From: Alphaproteobacteria bacterium | Lineage (GTDB): Bacteria; Pseudomonadota; Alphaproteobacteria; TMED109 | Length of the DNA stretch: 57,508 bases | NCBI GenBank assembly: GCA_022824395.1 | Contig: JAJDZX010000052.1 | Location: 1-57,508, forward strand | Direction: 5' to 3' | Part shown: positions 27,671 through 36,331 of the stretch, in pieces | Layout of the letters: every line of letters starts with the position of its first letter | Numbering within the stretch: position 1 is the stretch's first letter | Position numbers and translations under genes: made by a program | The notes under the pieces: generated by a model | What the model saw: only the letters and a program-made list of their open reading frames with translations | Databases searched by the model: none | Told to the model about the DNA's origin: nothing

Positions 27671-28981
27671 GTGTTCGACCGCACCGAAATCGGCCTGATC
27701 GGAATCGGCGTGCTGCTGATCCTGATCCTCTTGCGGATTCCGGTGGGGATCTCCCTCATCGCGGTGTCGTTCGGCGGGATCTGGGTGCTGGTCGGCCTGA
27801 AGCCCGCTTGGGGAATCCTGACCGCAGTGCCCTTCGACTTCGGGGCGAAATGGACCCTCACGTCGGTGCCCATGTTCCTGCTGATGGGTTTCTGCTGCTA
27901 TCACGCCGGGCTCACCCGCGGATTGTTCGAGGCGGCGCGCAAGTGGCTCTCGGCGCTGCCGGGCGGTCTCGCGGTGGCGACGGTCTTCGGGGCCGCCGGC
28001 TTCTCGGCCGTGACGGGATCCTCCGTCGCGTGCGCCGCGGCCATGGGCCGGATCGCCGTGCCCGAAATGATGCGGAACCGCTACGACGCCACCCTCGCTA
28101 CCGGGACGGTCGCCGTGGCGGGCACCATCGGCGCGCTGATCCCGCCGTCAATCCTCCTGATCCTCTACGGCATCTTCGTGCAGGTGCCGATCTCGAAGCT
28201 GTTCCTTGGCGGCATCGGTGCCGGCCTGCTGACCGTCGCCGCCTACACGCTGGTCATCATCGTCCGGGCCAAGCTCAATCCGGAGCTGGCGCCAGCCGTG
28301 CGGGAGCAGACGACGCTCAGCGAGAAGCTGCTGGCGCTCGCGGATACGTGGCCGGTCATTCTCCTGGTGATCGGGGTGTTCGGCGGCCTGTTCGCGGGCG
28401 TGTTCACGCCGACCGAGGCCGGTGCGGTGGGGGCGTTTCTCGCCTTCGTCATCGCCGGTGCGAAGGGCGCGCTGACGTGGGCGACATCGCGGCAGGCCCT
28501 GATCGAAACGATCCAGACCACGGCCGCAATCTTCGTCATCGCCATCGGCGCGAACCTGCTGACCCGGTTCCTGGCGCTTTCCGGCGCCTCGCAGTTCCTA
28601 TCGCAGATGGTTATCGATCTCGGGGCCGACACGGTCCTGCTGATGGCCGGCATCGCCGTGATGTTCCTGATCCTCGGGATGTTCCTGGAACCACTCGGCG
28701 CGATGCTGCTGACCATCCCGGTGCTGCTGCCGATTCTCCAGGACACCGGCCTGAGCCTGATCTGGTTCGGCGTGGTCCTCACCAAGTTCCTCGAAATCGG
28801 GATGATCACGCCGCCCATTGGGCTCAACGTCTTCGTGATCAAGGGGGTGGTGGGGAATCTCGCCACGACCACGCAGATCTTCAAGGGGATTGTGTACTTC
28901 CTGCTGGCCGACATCGTGGTGGTCGTACTGCTGATGATGTTCCCCGACCTGATTCTCTTCTGGCCGAACCTCATCGACTGA
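27671..28981 (+). CDS. dctM: TRAP transporter large permease DctM
   Basis: The 436-residue protein is strongly hydrophobic throughout, with about twelve membrane segments as expected for DctM, the ion-coupled translocation subunit. Typical elements are LLRIPVGISLIAVSFGGIW at the start, GAAGFSAVTGSSVACAAAMG, IGALIPPSILLILYG, GVFTPTEAGAVGAFLAFVI and GMITPPIGLNVFVIKG. The start is GTG 27671, one base after the dctQ stop, so DctQ and DctM are made together. Gene order P-Q-M is standard. Confidence 0.92.
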   Translation: MFDRTEIGLIGIGVLLILILLRIPVGISLIAVSFGGIWVLVGLKPAWGILTAVPFDFGAKWTLTSVPMFLLMGFCCYHAGLTRGLFEAARKWLSALPGGLAVATVFGAAGFSAVTGSSVACAAAMGRIAVPEMMRNRYDATLATGTVAVAGTIGALIPPSILLILYGIFVQVPISKLFLGGIGAGLLTVAAYTLVIIVRAKLNPELAPAVREQTTLSEKLLALADTWPVILLVIGVFGGLFAGVFTPTEAGAVGAFLAFVIAGAKGALTWATSRQALIETIQTTAAIFVIAIGANLLTRFLALSGASQFLSQMVIDLGADTVLLMAGIAVMFLILGMFLEPLGAMLLTIPVLLPILQDTGLSLIWFGVVLTKFLEIGMITPPIGLNVFVIKGVVGNLATTTQIFKGIVYFLLADIVVVVLLMMFPDLILFWPNLID

Positions 28982-29009
28982 GCCCGGGTGTGCCGGGACG
29001 GGGCGACCC

Positions 29010-30719
29010 ATGGATCAAGACGCCGCGCTGACCGAAGCCGAGTACCTGCAGCGCCTCCGGGCGATCCAGGACGCGCACTGGCCTCCCGGCGTGCCGCGGG
29101 AGCCCCACTACCCGCTGGGCGAGATCGCGCTGACCGAACATCTCCGCCACTGGGCCAGGGAGAAGCCGGAGGCGGCGCTCTACAACTACTACGGGCGGAT
29201 CGTGACCTTCGCCGAGATGGACCGTCTGAGCGACCGGTTCGCGGCCCTGCTCCAGGCGGAGGGCATCGGGCCGGGCGATGCCGTGGCGGTGTTTCTCGGC
29301 AACTGCCCGCAATTCGCGGTCGCCTTCCTCGGGATCCTCAAGGCGGGCGCGATCCACGTGCCCGTCAATCCGATGTTCAAGGCGCACGAGCTCACGTACG
29401 AGCTCAACGACACGCAGGCCACGGTCGTTCTCGCGGACCACGCACTGGTGCCGCTCGTGCGGGCGGTCGAGGGCGGGACCCGTCTCCGGCGGGTGTTCGG
29501 CACCGGCCTCGGGGCCCTGGTGCCGGAAGCACCCGCGTTCCATGTGCCCGATTCCGTGTCGGGGGCGGCCAGCGCATCGGACGCCGAGGATTTCCTCGCG
29601 GCCCTGGAGCTGGCCGGCGAGCCCGCCCGGCTGAGCGCCGACCTCGACGCGGTTGCCGCCCTCAACTACACCGGCGGGACCACCGGCATGCCGAAGGGGT
29701 GTGTCCACACGCAGCGCGACATGGTCTACACGGCAGCGACGTCGTGCCGCACCAATTGTCCGCTTGAGGCCGGCGACACGACGGTCAACTTCCACCCGTT
29801 GTTCTGGATTGCCGGCGAGGATCTCGGGCTGATCTTCCCGGTGTTCGCCGGCGCGGCCTGCGTACTGCTCGCGCGCTGGGATCCCCTCAGCTACATCCAG
29901 GCCGTCCACGCCGTCCGGCCGAATCGCGCGGTGCTGCTCGTGGACAATGCGGTCGCCGTCATGGAGCACCCGGAAGTCGGCGACTACGACCTGACGTCCA
30001 TCACCACGACCGGAGTCTCCTCGTTCGTGAAGAAGCTCAACGCCGGATACCGTGCGCGCTGGCGGCGGCTCACGGGCTCGACCATGGTGGAGTTGTCCTA
30101 CGGGATGACCGAGACGCACACGTGCGACACGTTCACGGTGGGACTGCAGGACGACGACTTCGACCTCAGCATGCAGCCGATCATGTGCGGCTTTCCGGTT
30201 CCCGGGACGGAGTTCAAGGTCTGTGACTTCGCGACGGGGGGCCTGCTGCCGCTCGGCGCAGAGGGCGAGATCTGCGTGCGCTCGCCGTCGACCCTGAAGG
30301 CCTACTGGAACAAGCCGGAGGCCACGACCGAGGCGCTCCGGGACGGCTGGCTGCACACCGGCGACATCGGCGTGATCAACGAGCGGGGACTGCTGCAGTT
30401 CCTCGGGCGCCGCAAGGAGATGCTGAAGGTCAACGGCATGTCGGTCTTCCCCGCCGAGATCGAGGCGCTGCTCGGCCGCCACCCCGCGATCGTGGGCTCC
30501 GGCGTGATCGGCCGGCCGGATGCCGGCCGGGGCGAAGTCCCTGTCGCGTTCGTCGTGCTCGACCCGGATCAGGAAGCCGGGGTCTCGGAGACGGACATCC
30601 GGTCCTGGTGCCGGGAGTCGATGGCCACCTTCAAATGCCCGGAAGTGCGGATCGTGGAGTCGCTGCCGATGACGGCGACGGGCAAGGTCAAGAAGGGCGA
30701 ATTGGCGAAGTTGCTGTAA
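29010..30719 (+). CDS. acyl-CoA synthetase (AMP-forming) in the TRAP operon
   Basis: The 569-residue ANL-superfamily ligase shows NYTGGTTGMPKGCVHTQRD (ATP loop), VELSYGMTETH (adenine site), DGWLHTGDIGVINERG with the ribose-binding aspartate, RRKEMLKVNGMSVFP, and the catalytic lysine in MTATGKVKKGEL. The N-terminal 50 residues before the adenylation domain are a modest extension. It starts 28 bp after dctM and is probably co-transcribed, so its substrate is likely the acid taken up by the TRAP system. It is distinct from the ligase at 12020-13570. CaiC-like or medium-chain specificity cannot be separated by eye. Confidence 0.9.
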   Translation: MDQDAALTEAEYLQRLRAIQDAHWPPGVPREPHYPLGEIALTEHLRHWAREKPEAALYNYYGRIVTFAEMDRLSDRFAALLQAEGIGPGDAVAVFLGNCPQFAVAFLGILKAGAIHVPVNPMFKAHELTYELNDTQATVVLADHALVPLVRAVEGGTRLRRVFGTGLGALVPEAPAFHVPDSVSGAASASDAEDFLAALELAGEPARLSADLDAVAALNYTGGTTGMPKGCVHTQRDMVYTAATSCRTNCPLEAGDTTVNFHPLFWIAGEDLGLIFPVFAGAACVLLARWDPLSYIQAVHAVRPNRAVLLVDNAVAVMEHPEVGDYDLTSITTTGVSSFVKKLNAGYRARWRRLTGSTMVELSYGMTETHTCDTFTVGLQDDDFDLSMQPIMCGFPVPGTEFKVCDFATGGLLPLGAEGEICVRSPSTLKAYWNKPEATTEALRDGWLHTGDIGVINERGLLQFLGRRKEMLKVNGMSVFPAEIEALLGRHPAIVGSGVIGRPDAGRGEVPVAFVVLDPDQEAGVSETDIRSWCRESMATFKCPEVRIVESLPMTATGKVKKGELAKLL

Positions 30720-30726
30720 CTGGGCT

Positions 30727-30990
30727 TTAGCCGTAATGGGTCCAAAGACGCAGGATCTTTACCGCCCGTTCTTCTTCGATGACCTGGTATACCAGCCGAT
30801 GCTGGATGTTGATCCTCCGGGAGAATGCTCCCGTTAAGTCGCCGACGAGCTTTTCGTAAGGGGGTGGGTGCGCAAACGGGTCCACTTCAAGGATGGCCAG
30901 GAGTTCCTGAGCCTTTCGTGCGAGACCGGCAGACGCAAGCTTTTTGGCGTCTCTCTTAGCTTGCCGAGTAAAGTAGAGTGTCCACGTCAC
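30727..30990 (-). CDS. yoeB: Txe/YoeB-family mRNA interferase toxin
   Basis: The 87-residue product shows the YoeB fold: TWTLYFTRQAKRDAKKLA, then PPPYEKLVGDLTGAFSRRIN and IQHRLVYQVIEEERAVKI, ending RLWTHYG. The Glu, Arg and His/Tyr residues used by YoeB for ribosome-dependent mRNA cleavage are in these C-terminal segments. It starts at GTG 30990, overlapping the antitoxin stop (GTGA), and is intact. Expression depends on coupled translation from the upstream antitoxin gene. Confidence 0.9.
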   Translation of the reverse strand: MTWTLYFTRQAKRDAKKLASAGLARKAQELLAILEVDPFAHPPPYEKLVGDLTGAFSRRINIQHRLVYQVIEEERAVKILRLWTHYG

Positions 30991-31229
30991 CAATCGAGCT
31001 TGGTGTCGCACTCTTCCAGAGTCTCGGCCATTCCGTCGCGGATTGATTCACGCATTCCGGGAATGGAGAGCAGATGAAGCGTTTCGTTGATTGCGTTCCA
31101 GTCGGGTTCAGAAATCAGGACGGCGTTGCCGCGCTTGCCCGTGATCGTGACCGGCTTGTGGGTTTGGATCGTCTCGTCGATCAGACGGTACAAATTTGAA
31201 CGAGCCTCTGTGGCACTTAGCGTGTTCAT
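30987..31229 (-). CDS. yefM: YefM/Phd-family antitoxin
   Basis: The 80-residue product begins MNTLSATEARSNLYRLIDET, the DNA-binding dimer domain of YefM, with KPVTITGKRGNAVLISEPDW after it. The acidic C-terminus (MAETLEECDTKLDW) is the part that neutralises YoeB. GGAGG lies upstream of ATG 31229. The complex with YoeB should repress this promoter. The pair is complete and probably functional. Confidence 0.9.
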   Translation of the reverse strand: MNTLSATEARSNLYRLIDETIQTHKPVTITGKRGNAVLISEPDWNAINETLHLLSIPGMRESIRDGMAETLEECDTKLDW

Positions 31230-31253
31230 CGGGCCACCTCCAGTGGCTGCTAG

Positions 31254-31270
31254 TGTACGATATCACGTAC
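31254..31270 (-). promoter_or_regulatory. candidate YefM-YoeB operator
   Basis: A TGTAC half-site and a GTAC half-site flank a central GATATC about 25-40 bases before the antitoxin start. YefM of other bacteria binds TGTACA-like palindromes at this position. The symmetry is imperfect, so this is tentative. Confidence 0.3.
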
Positions 31271-31327
31271 GTGTGGTCAAACGCACGGCGGTCGATGACG
31301 GGGCGGCCGCATCGTAGTTTGCTCTAG

Positions 31328-32472
31328 GGGCGATCGGACAAGAGCACGCTGGTGCAGTGTGAGCCGTTTCTGCGGGACCGCCTCTACCTGACGCTCGATG
31401 ACCTGGGGACTCAGGAACGCGCGCAAGGGAATGCTGACAACTTGGTCAGGAGCGCGGATCGGATCATTCTCGACGAAGTACAGCGCGAGCCGAACGTGAT
31501 GCTCGCGGTCAAGCGAGCCGTGGCCGAGGATCGCCCTCGCCGGAGCGGCCGCTTCGTTCTCACGGGTTCCGCCAACCTGCTCCTGATGCAGCGCGTTTCG
31601 GAGTCCCTGGTCGGGCGGGTGACCTACGTGAACCTGTGGCCCCTCACCCGCCGGGAACGATTGGGCCTCGGCAGCGCCGGGATCTGGAGCGAACTCCTGT
31701 CGGTTCCCGCACCCGAGTGGCCTGAGGTCGTCACCTCAGGGCCTGCAGCACCCGCGCGATGGCAGGATGAAGTTCGGAGAGGCGGGTATCCGGTTCCGGC
31801 AGTGGAACTTTCGAGCGATGATGCTCGCGCCCTTTGGTTCGATGGCTACCTTCGCACGTACCTTGAGCGTGATCTCCAGACCATGGCAACGATCGGCAAT
31901 CTGGTCGATTTCCGGCGTCTCATGCGGGCTGCCTGCCTGCGTCTTGGAACCGTGTCAACCAGGTGGGCTTGGGTCGCGACACGCAGATTCCGCGTGCCAC
32001 AGTGCAACGCTACCTCAATTTGCTCGAGGCCTCGTTTCAACTGGTCCGGTTGGAGGCCTACGCACTCAGTCGAACCAAACGGCTGGTCAAGAGCCCGAAA
32101 CTCTACTGGAGTGATCCGGGGCTCGCGTCTTGGTTGAGCGGAACAGCCAGTGCTTCCAGAGCCCTGCTGGAAACCTTGGTCCTGAACGACCTCCTGGTTT
32201 GGCGCGACAGTCAGGTTCCGGCGCCCGAGGTGCTGTTCTGGCGAACCTCCACCGACCTCGAGGTTGATTTCGTTCTTGAGACCCGTGGCGGCCTCTTGCC
32301 GGTCGAGGTCAAGGCCACTCCAAACCCCGGCCACTCCGATATCCGTGGCCTTCGGGCGTTTCGGGAGGAATACCGGGACCAGTTTGTCGGTGGCCTGCTG
32401 CTCCATGGCGGGAGCCAGACGCAGTGGATATCCGACGAGATCCTCGCTGTTCCCTGGTGGCGGGTGCTGTAG
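31328..32472 (+). pseudogene. DUF4143-type AAA ATPase, N-truncated and frameshifted
   Basis: The frame opens after a TAG at 31325 with GRSDKSTLVQCEPF, a damaged Walker A (the Gly before Lys is Asp and the N-terminus is gone). Walker B (RIILDEVQREP) and the sensor (RFVLTGSANLLLM) are intact. At about 31950, in the LRLG...NQVGLGRDT segment, one base is gained or lost and the match continues in the other frame to 32472, including YWSDPGLASWL, the DUF4143 core (STDLEVDFVLETRGGLLPVE) and RGLRAFREEYRD. Such ATPases are common in mobile and toxin-antitoxin neighbourhoods. Not functional as it stands unless the frameshift is a sequencing error. Confidence 0.8.
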
Positions 32473-32503
32473 TCGCCGGGCGCCCACGTGGGGCAAGACC
32501 GTC
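32302..32503 (+). repeat. left copy of a 200-bp direct repeat flanking hipBA
   Basis: This is the 3' end of the DUF4143 gene plus about 30 bases of downstream DNA. A diverged copy with the same order of features lies at 34394-34594, and both end in the shared block GGGTGCTGTAGTCGCC followed by a GGGG...GACCGTC-like tail. Everything between the copies is the hipBA locus. Confidence 0.65.
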
Positions 32504-32701
32504 TATAGGCCCATTTGAATCACAGCCCTAACCGCATTGGAGTTCCCCCCACCGAGATTTCCTCAAGGACGGACACGCTCTTGCATGATTTCGAGGCGGC
32601 TATGGTCGGGTACCGAGTCACGCGGGACCTTGGCAGGTGGAGGATGCTGGCCGGGCAAGGGGTGCGGCCGCTGCACCAAGATCAGGGTGTAATACTTGTA
32701 A

Positions 32702-32740
32702 TCTTCGTGCTACATATCTGTTCAATTTGTAGTGTGAAGA
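32702..32740. promoter_or_regulatory. candidate HipB operator (inverted repeat)
   Basis: TCTTCGTGCTACA (32702-32714) and TGTAGTGTGAAGA (32728-32740) are complementary at 10 of 13 positions with a 13-base spacer. The site ends six bases before the hipB start, where HipB-type regulators bind their own promoter. Confidence 0.5.
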
Positions 32741-32746
32741 TTTCAT

Positions 32747-33082
32747 ATGCCGACTCCTCATAATCCTCCTGCCGCGGTCCGGCGGGCCCTGCGAAAGCTT
32801 GGAGCTGACATCCGTGATGCCCGTCGCCGTCGGCGGCTGCCCATGGCGGTCGTGGCGGAACGCGCCTTCACGTCCCGCTCCACCCTTCAAAAGGTCGAAG
32901 CCGGCGACACCAATGTCGGCATCGGCATCTACGCCGGTGTCCTGCAGGCGCTCGGCTTGCTCGAAGGCTTGAGCCAGATTGCAGACATCAGCAATGACAG
33001 CATCGGACAGGCCCTCGCCAGCGCCGCGCTGCCTAGGCATGTCCATCTCACGCGGCCGGCCGGATCGTCCCGCGATGGCTGA
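32747..33082 (+). CDS. hipB: HipB-like XRE-family antitoxin/repressor
   Basis: This 111-residue helix-turn-helix protein carries LGADIRDARRRRRLPMAVVA, ERAFTSRSTLQKVEAGDTNV and GIYAGVLQALGLLEGLSQIA, the standard XRE five-helix domain. It is the DNA-binding antitoxin of the HipA kinase and should autorepress through the inverted repeat just upstream. The Shine-Dalgarno (GAAG) before ATG 32747 is weak. Its stop overlaps the hipA start by 8 bases. Confidence 0.87.
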   Translation: MPTPHNPPAAVRRALRKLGADIRDARRRRRLPMAVVAERAFTSRSTLQKVEAGDTNVGIGIYAGVLQALGLLEGLSQIADISNDSIGQALASAALPRHVHLTRPAGSSRDG

Positions 33083-34322
33083 CTTCGAAGTCCATATCGA
33101 TCTTCACGGCCGCACCCGGCAGATCGGGCTGGCACGGAGCAACCGCGTTCGAGGCACGGAGACCATCTTGTTTGGGTATGACGGCGCCTGGCTGGAAGAC
33201 CCCGACAGGTTCTCGCTCGAGCCTGCCCTTGCCCTGGGGCGAGGTGCCTTCGCGCCGCCCGCTGGCCTCGCCACCTTCGGATCCATCGGTGATTCAGCGC
33301 CCGACAGCTGGGGCCGCCGGCTGATGCAGCGCGCCGAGCGGCGACTCGCCGGACGCGAAGGTCGTGCCGTTCGCACGCTCCTGGAGAGCGACTATCTCCT
33401 TGGCGTGGCGGATGAGACCCGGCTGGGCGCATTGCGCTTCCGTCGGGCTGGCGACCAGACGTTCCAGGCTCCGATTCGCACAGGCGTACCGGCTCTGATT
33501 GCGCTTGGCCGCCTGCTTCGAATTACTGAACGGATTCTCCGAGACGAGGAAACCGACGAAGATCTCCAGATCATCTTCGCTCCCGGCTCCTCCCTGGGCG
33601 GTGCGCGCCCGAAGGCGTCGGTAGTCGACCATCACGGCGACCTCTCGATCGCCAAGTTTCCGAAGGAGACCGACGATTACTGCATGGAAACCTGGGAGGA
33701 AGTTGCGCTGCGTCTGGCCGGCCAGGCGGGCATCACCACGCCCACGCATGATCTGATCGACGTCGCCGGCAAGAAGGTCATGCTGTCACGGCGCTTCGAT
33801 CGCCAAGGCGCAATCCGCATTCCGTTCCTGTCGGCCATGGCGATGATGGGCGCGAGAGACGGCGAACGCGGCAGCTACCCGGAGATCGTCGATGTTCTCG
33901 CGGAACACGGCGCCCGGGGAAAGTCGGACGCTCATGCCCTTTATCGCCGCGTCGTCTTCAACGTGCTGATCTCCAATGTCGACGATCATCTGCGCAACCA
34001 CGGCTTCTGTTGGACCGGAACGACGGGATGGTCGCTTTCCCCGGCCTACGACCTCAATCCTGTACCCACGGACCTCAAGGCGCGGGTCCTGACCACCAAC
34101 ATCGATCTCGACGAGGGCACCTGTTCACTCGAACTGTTGGAGGCCGCTTCCGGGTTCTTCGCGCTTACGCTGGCGCAGGCTCGCTCGGTCATCAAAGAAG
34201 TCGCGACCGTGACCGCGACCTGGCGCGGCACCGCAAGAGCGGTGGGTGCTCGCGCCGTCGAGATCGACCAGATGGCTGGAGCCTTCGAGCACGACGACCT
34301 GAAGCAAGGATTGGCCCTGTGA
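33075..34322 (+). CDS. hipA: HipA-family serine/threonine kinase toxin
   Basis: The 415-residue protein is complete: an N-terminal HipA_N-like domain (FGYDGAWLEDPDRFSLEPAL, GDSAPDSWGRRLM), the glycine-rich loop SSLGGARPKASV, the ATP lysine in SIAKFPKETDD, and the catalytic loop NVDDHLRNHGF. The metal-binding SPAYDLNPVP follows. HipA kinases phosphorylate targets such as glutamyl-tRNA synthetase and induce dormancy. ATG 33075 lies inside hipB, so translation is coupled. No frameshift is seen, in contrast with the damaged genes on either side. Confidence 0.92.
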   Translation: MADFEVHIDLHGRTRQIGLARSNRVRGTETILFGYDGAWLEDPDRFSLEPALALGRGAFAPPAGLATFGSIGDSAPDSWGRRLMQRAERRLAGREGRAVRTLLESDYLLGVADETRLGALRFRRAGDQTFQAPIRTGVPALIALGRLLRITERILRDEETDEDLQIIFAPGSSLGGARPKASVVDHHGDLSIAKFPKETDDYCMETWEEVALRLAGQAGITTPTHDLIDVAGKKVMLSRRFDRQGAIRIPFLSAMAMMGARDGERGSYPEIVDVLAEHGARGKSDAHALYRRVVFNVLISNVDDHLRNHGFCWTGTTGWSLSPAYDLNPVPTDLKARVLTTNIDLDEGTCSLELLEAASGFFALTLAQARSVIKEVATVTATWRGTARAVGARAVEIDQMAGAFEHDDLKQGLAL

Positions 34323-34393
34323 CGAGAACCTGCCTTCAGAGCTTGGCCCCGCCAGCCGACAGCGCTGCTACCGGCGCAAGCGTGGATCTGAGC

Positions 34394-34594
34394 GTTGAAG
34401 TCAAGGCTGCCACGAGCCCTCACCCTACCGATTCCCGGGGACTCCGGGCATTTCGGGGGGAATTGCGGGACGGTTTGTCTGTGGCCTGCCGCTCCACGGC
34501 GGGAGCCTGACGCCTCGGATGTCCGACGAGATCCTCGCAGCGACCTGATTGCGGGTGCTGTAGTCGCCAACATCCTGGACGGGGTAAGGCCGTC
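34394..34594 (+). repeat. right copy of the direct repeat flanking hipBA (DUF4143 3'-end relic)
   Basis: Bases 34394-34594 repeat 32302-32503. The protein reads VEVKAATSPHPTDSRGLRAF and RGELRDGL where the left copy has VEVKATPNPGHSDIRGLRAF and REEYRDQF. Only the C-terminal tail of the ATPase is present; the upstream coding part is replaced by the end of hipA. It is a relic of duplication or of insertion of hipBA next to a DUF4143 gene. Confidence 0.65.
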
Positions 34595-34930
34595 CCTTCC
34601 GCGGCGTGACCTGCTCATTCTGCGGGCACCGCCAGTCATGGAACGCGCACCAATTTGTAACCGCCTGGGTCGCGTCGCGTCACCATTGAACGGAAGCCGG
34701 ACGACTATCCTCGGCAGCATCCGGTAGCTTTGGCGGTGGCCGGGTGGCGATCCCGGCTTGGGCTACCGGCATTTGCGATTAAGCTGCCCGCGATCTGTGC
34801 CGGACCGAAAATCGGCGGTATTAGGAAGGTCTTTGGAAGCGAAGCGGTAGTACCTGCTCGGAATTACCGCGCCCGTCGCCGCGATGCGACGATCACCGAA
34901 GGCCCGCCGGACGGCCCCGTTGGAGACAAC
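34595..34930. other. intergenic DNA upstream of the 2-hydroxyacid oxidase
   Basis: No gene is recognised. The frame of the next gene is open back to about 34730, but ATG 34931 has the ribosome site, so these bases most likely hold that gene's promoter and leader. Confidence 0.45.
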
Positions 34931-36025
34931 ATGAGAAACGAACCGCCTCGCGAGTTCTACGCCTTGCATGAGATCGTGCGCGCCGCGCGCAACAACCTGT
35001 CCCATCAGGTCTGGGATTATCTCGTGGGCGGAGCCGAGACGGAGACCACCCTGAAACGGAACCGGGCCGCCCTGGACTCGGTGGCCCTGCGACAGCGCGT
35101 CTTGCAGGACGTGTCCAGCGTGGACTGCACGGGCGAACTGCTGGGACGCCGTCTGCGCCTGCCCCTGCTGCTCGCGCCGATCGGCTCGCTTGAGTCCTTC
35201 GCTGAAGGGGGAGGCGCCACGGCCGCCCGGGCCGCCGCGGAATTCGGCGTCTGCCACATGCTGAGTTCGGTATCGCAACCGTCGCTCGAGGAGGTGGCGG
35301 CATCAGGCGATAACATGAAGATCTTCCAGCTCTATGTGCGGAGCGATGACGCGTGGGTGGATGACATGGTCGGTCGCGCGGTGGCGGCCGGATACGACGC
35401 GTTCGCCATCACCGTCGACGTCATGCATTACAGCCGTCGGGAGCGGGACATCGCCAAGCGCTTCGACAAGACCTGGAACCGGCGCTCTCTCGACGACCTC
35501 AGGTTCCAGGCGTCATTCGATTGGGACCGGCTGGCCCGGTTCAAGTCGAAACACGACATTCCGCTGTTCATCAAGGGAATCGCGGAGGTGGACGATGCGT
35601 TGCGCTGCCTCGAGCTGGGGGTCGAGGGCATCTACGTGTCCAACCACGGCGGCCGCCAGCTGGATCACGGCTTGGGTTCGGCCGATGTCCTCCCGGACAT
35701 CGTTGACGCCGTCGATGGCCGGGCGGCGATCGTGGTCGACGGCGGCATCTACCGGGGCACGGATCTCGTGAAGGCGGTGGCACTGGGCGCTGATGTCGTG
35801 GGTGTGGGGCGTCTCCTGGGTTTCGGAATCGCCGCGGGCGGTTCTGCCGGCGTCGTCCGCATGCTGGAGTTGCTGGAAGACGAGGTACAGACCTGCCTCG
35901 GCCTCATGGGCGTGACCAGCCTCGCCGAGGTGGATCGAAGCATGTTGCGACAGGCCCCCCTGGTTGCCCAGCCGGGCCTGTTGAGCGCATTCCCGTTGAT
36001 CAATGTTCCGGAACCGCAGTACTGA
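34931..36025 (+). CDS. FMN-dependent 2-hydroxyacid oxidase/dehydrogenase (LldD/MdlB family)
   Basis: The 364-residue TIM-barrel flavoprotein contains WDYLVGGAETETTLKRN near the N-terminus, LPLLLAPIGSLESFAEGGGA (FMN phosphate region) and the FMN-binding lysine in PLFIKGIAEVDDA. It also has the catalytic His-Arg motif SNHGGRQLDHGLGS, then VVDGGIYRGTDLVKAVALGA. It oxidises an (S)-2-hydroxyacid such as lactate, glycolate or mandelate to the 2-oxoacid. There is no clear membrane-binding insert. GGAG precedes ATG 34931. The amidase gene follows 306 bp later on the same strand and may supply its hydroxyacid. Confidence 0.9.
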   Translation: MRNEPPREFYALHEIVRAARNNLSHQVWDYLVGGAETETTLKRNRAALDSVALRQRVLQDVSSVDCTGELLGRRLRLPLLLAPIGSLESFAEGGGATAARAAAEFGVCHMLSSVSQPSLEEVAASGDNMKIFQLYVRSDDAWVDDMVGRAVAAGYDAFAITVDVMHYSRRERDIAKRFDKTWNRRSLDDLRFQASFDWDRLARFKSKHDIPLFIKGIAEVDDALRCLELGVEGIYVSNHGGRQLDHGLGSADVLPDIVDAVDGRAAIVVDGGIYRGTDLVKAVALGADVVGVGRLLGFGIAAGGSAGVVRMLELLEDEVQTCLGLMGVTSLAEVDRSMLRQAPLVAQPGLLSAFPLINVPEPQY

Positions 36026-36331
36026 TCGAAAAGTTAGGGGCTTATGTTGCCGTGAAGCGGAGACAGCTCACGCGTCGGTCCGCGGAAATTGCGGGAAGCG
36101 GTCGGACGTGCGACACGGCGTCCGATTCGAGATTCCGCGCCCGGTGGCACCTTGTCGTGACATCAGCGGTGCGCATTCCGTCGGGCCGCGGCGCCGATCG
36201 GCTCGCTGCTTCCCGCGGGACGGCAAGATGATCAGATTCCGGGCTTCCGGGCCGTCCACTGCTTCGGATCCTGTGGGCTGGCACGGGCCATGGGAACGGT
36301 ACCCGGACATCCCACGCGAAAGGGGGACGTG
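36026..36331. other. intergenic region before the amidase gene
   Basis: The 306 bases contain no recognisable gene or clear hairpin. The gap suggests a separate promoter for the amidase. Confidence 0.4.

Noticed and set aside
28971..30482. 503-codon minus-strand open frame
   Set aside because: Shadow of the CoA-ligase gene at 29010-30719.
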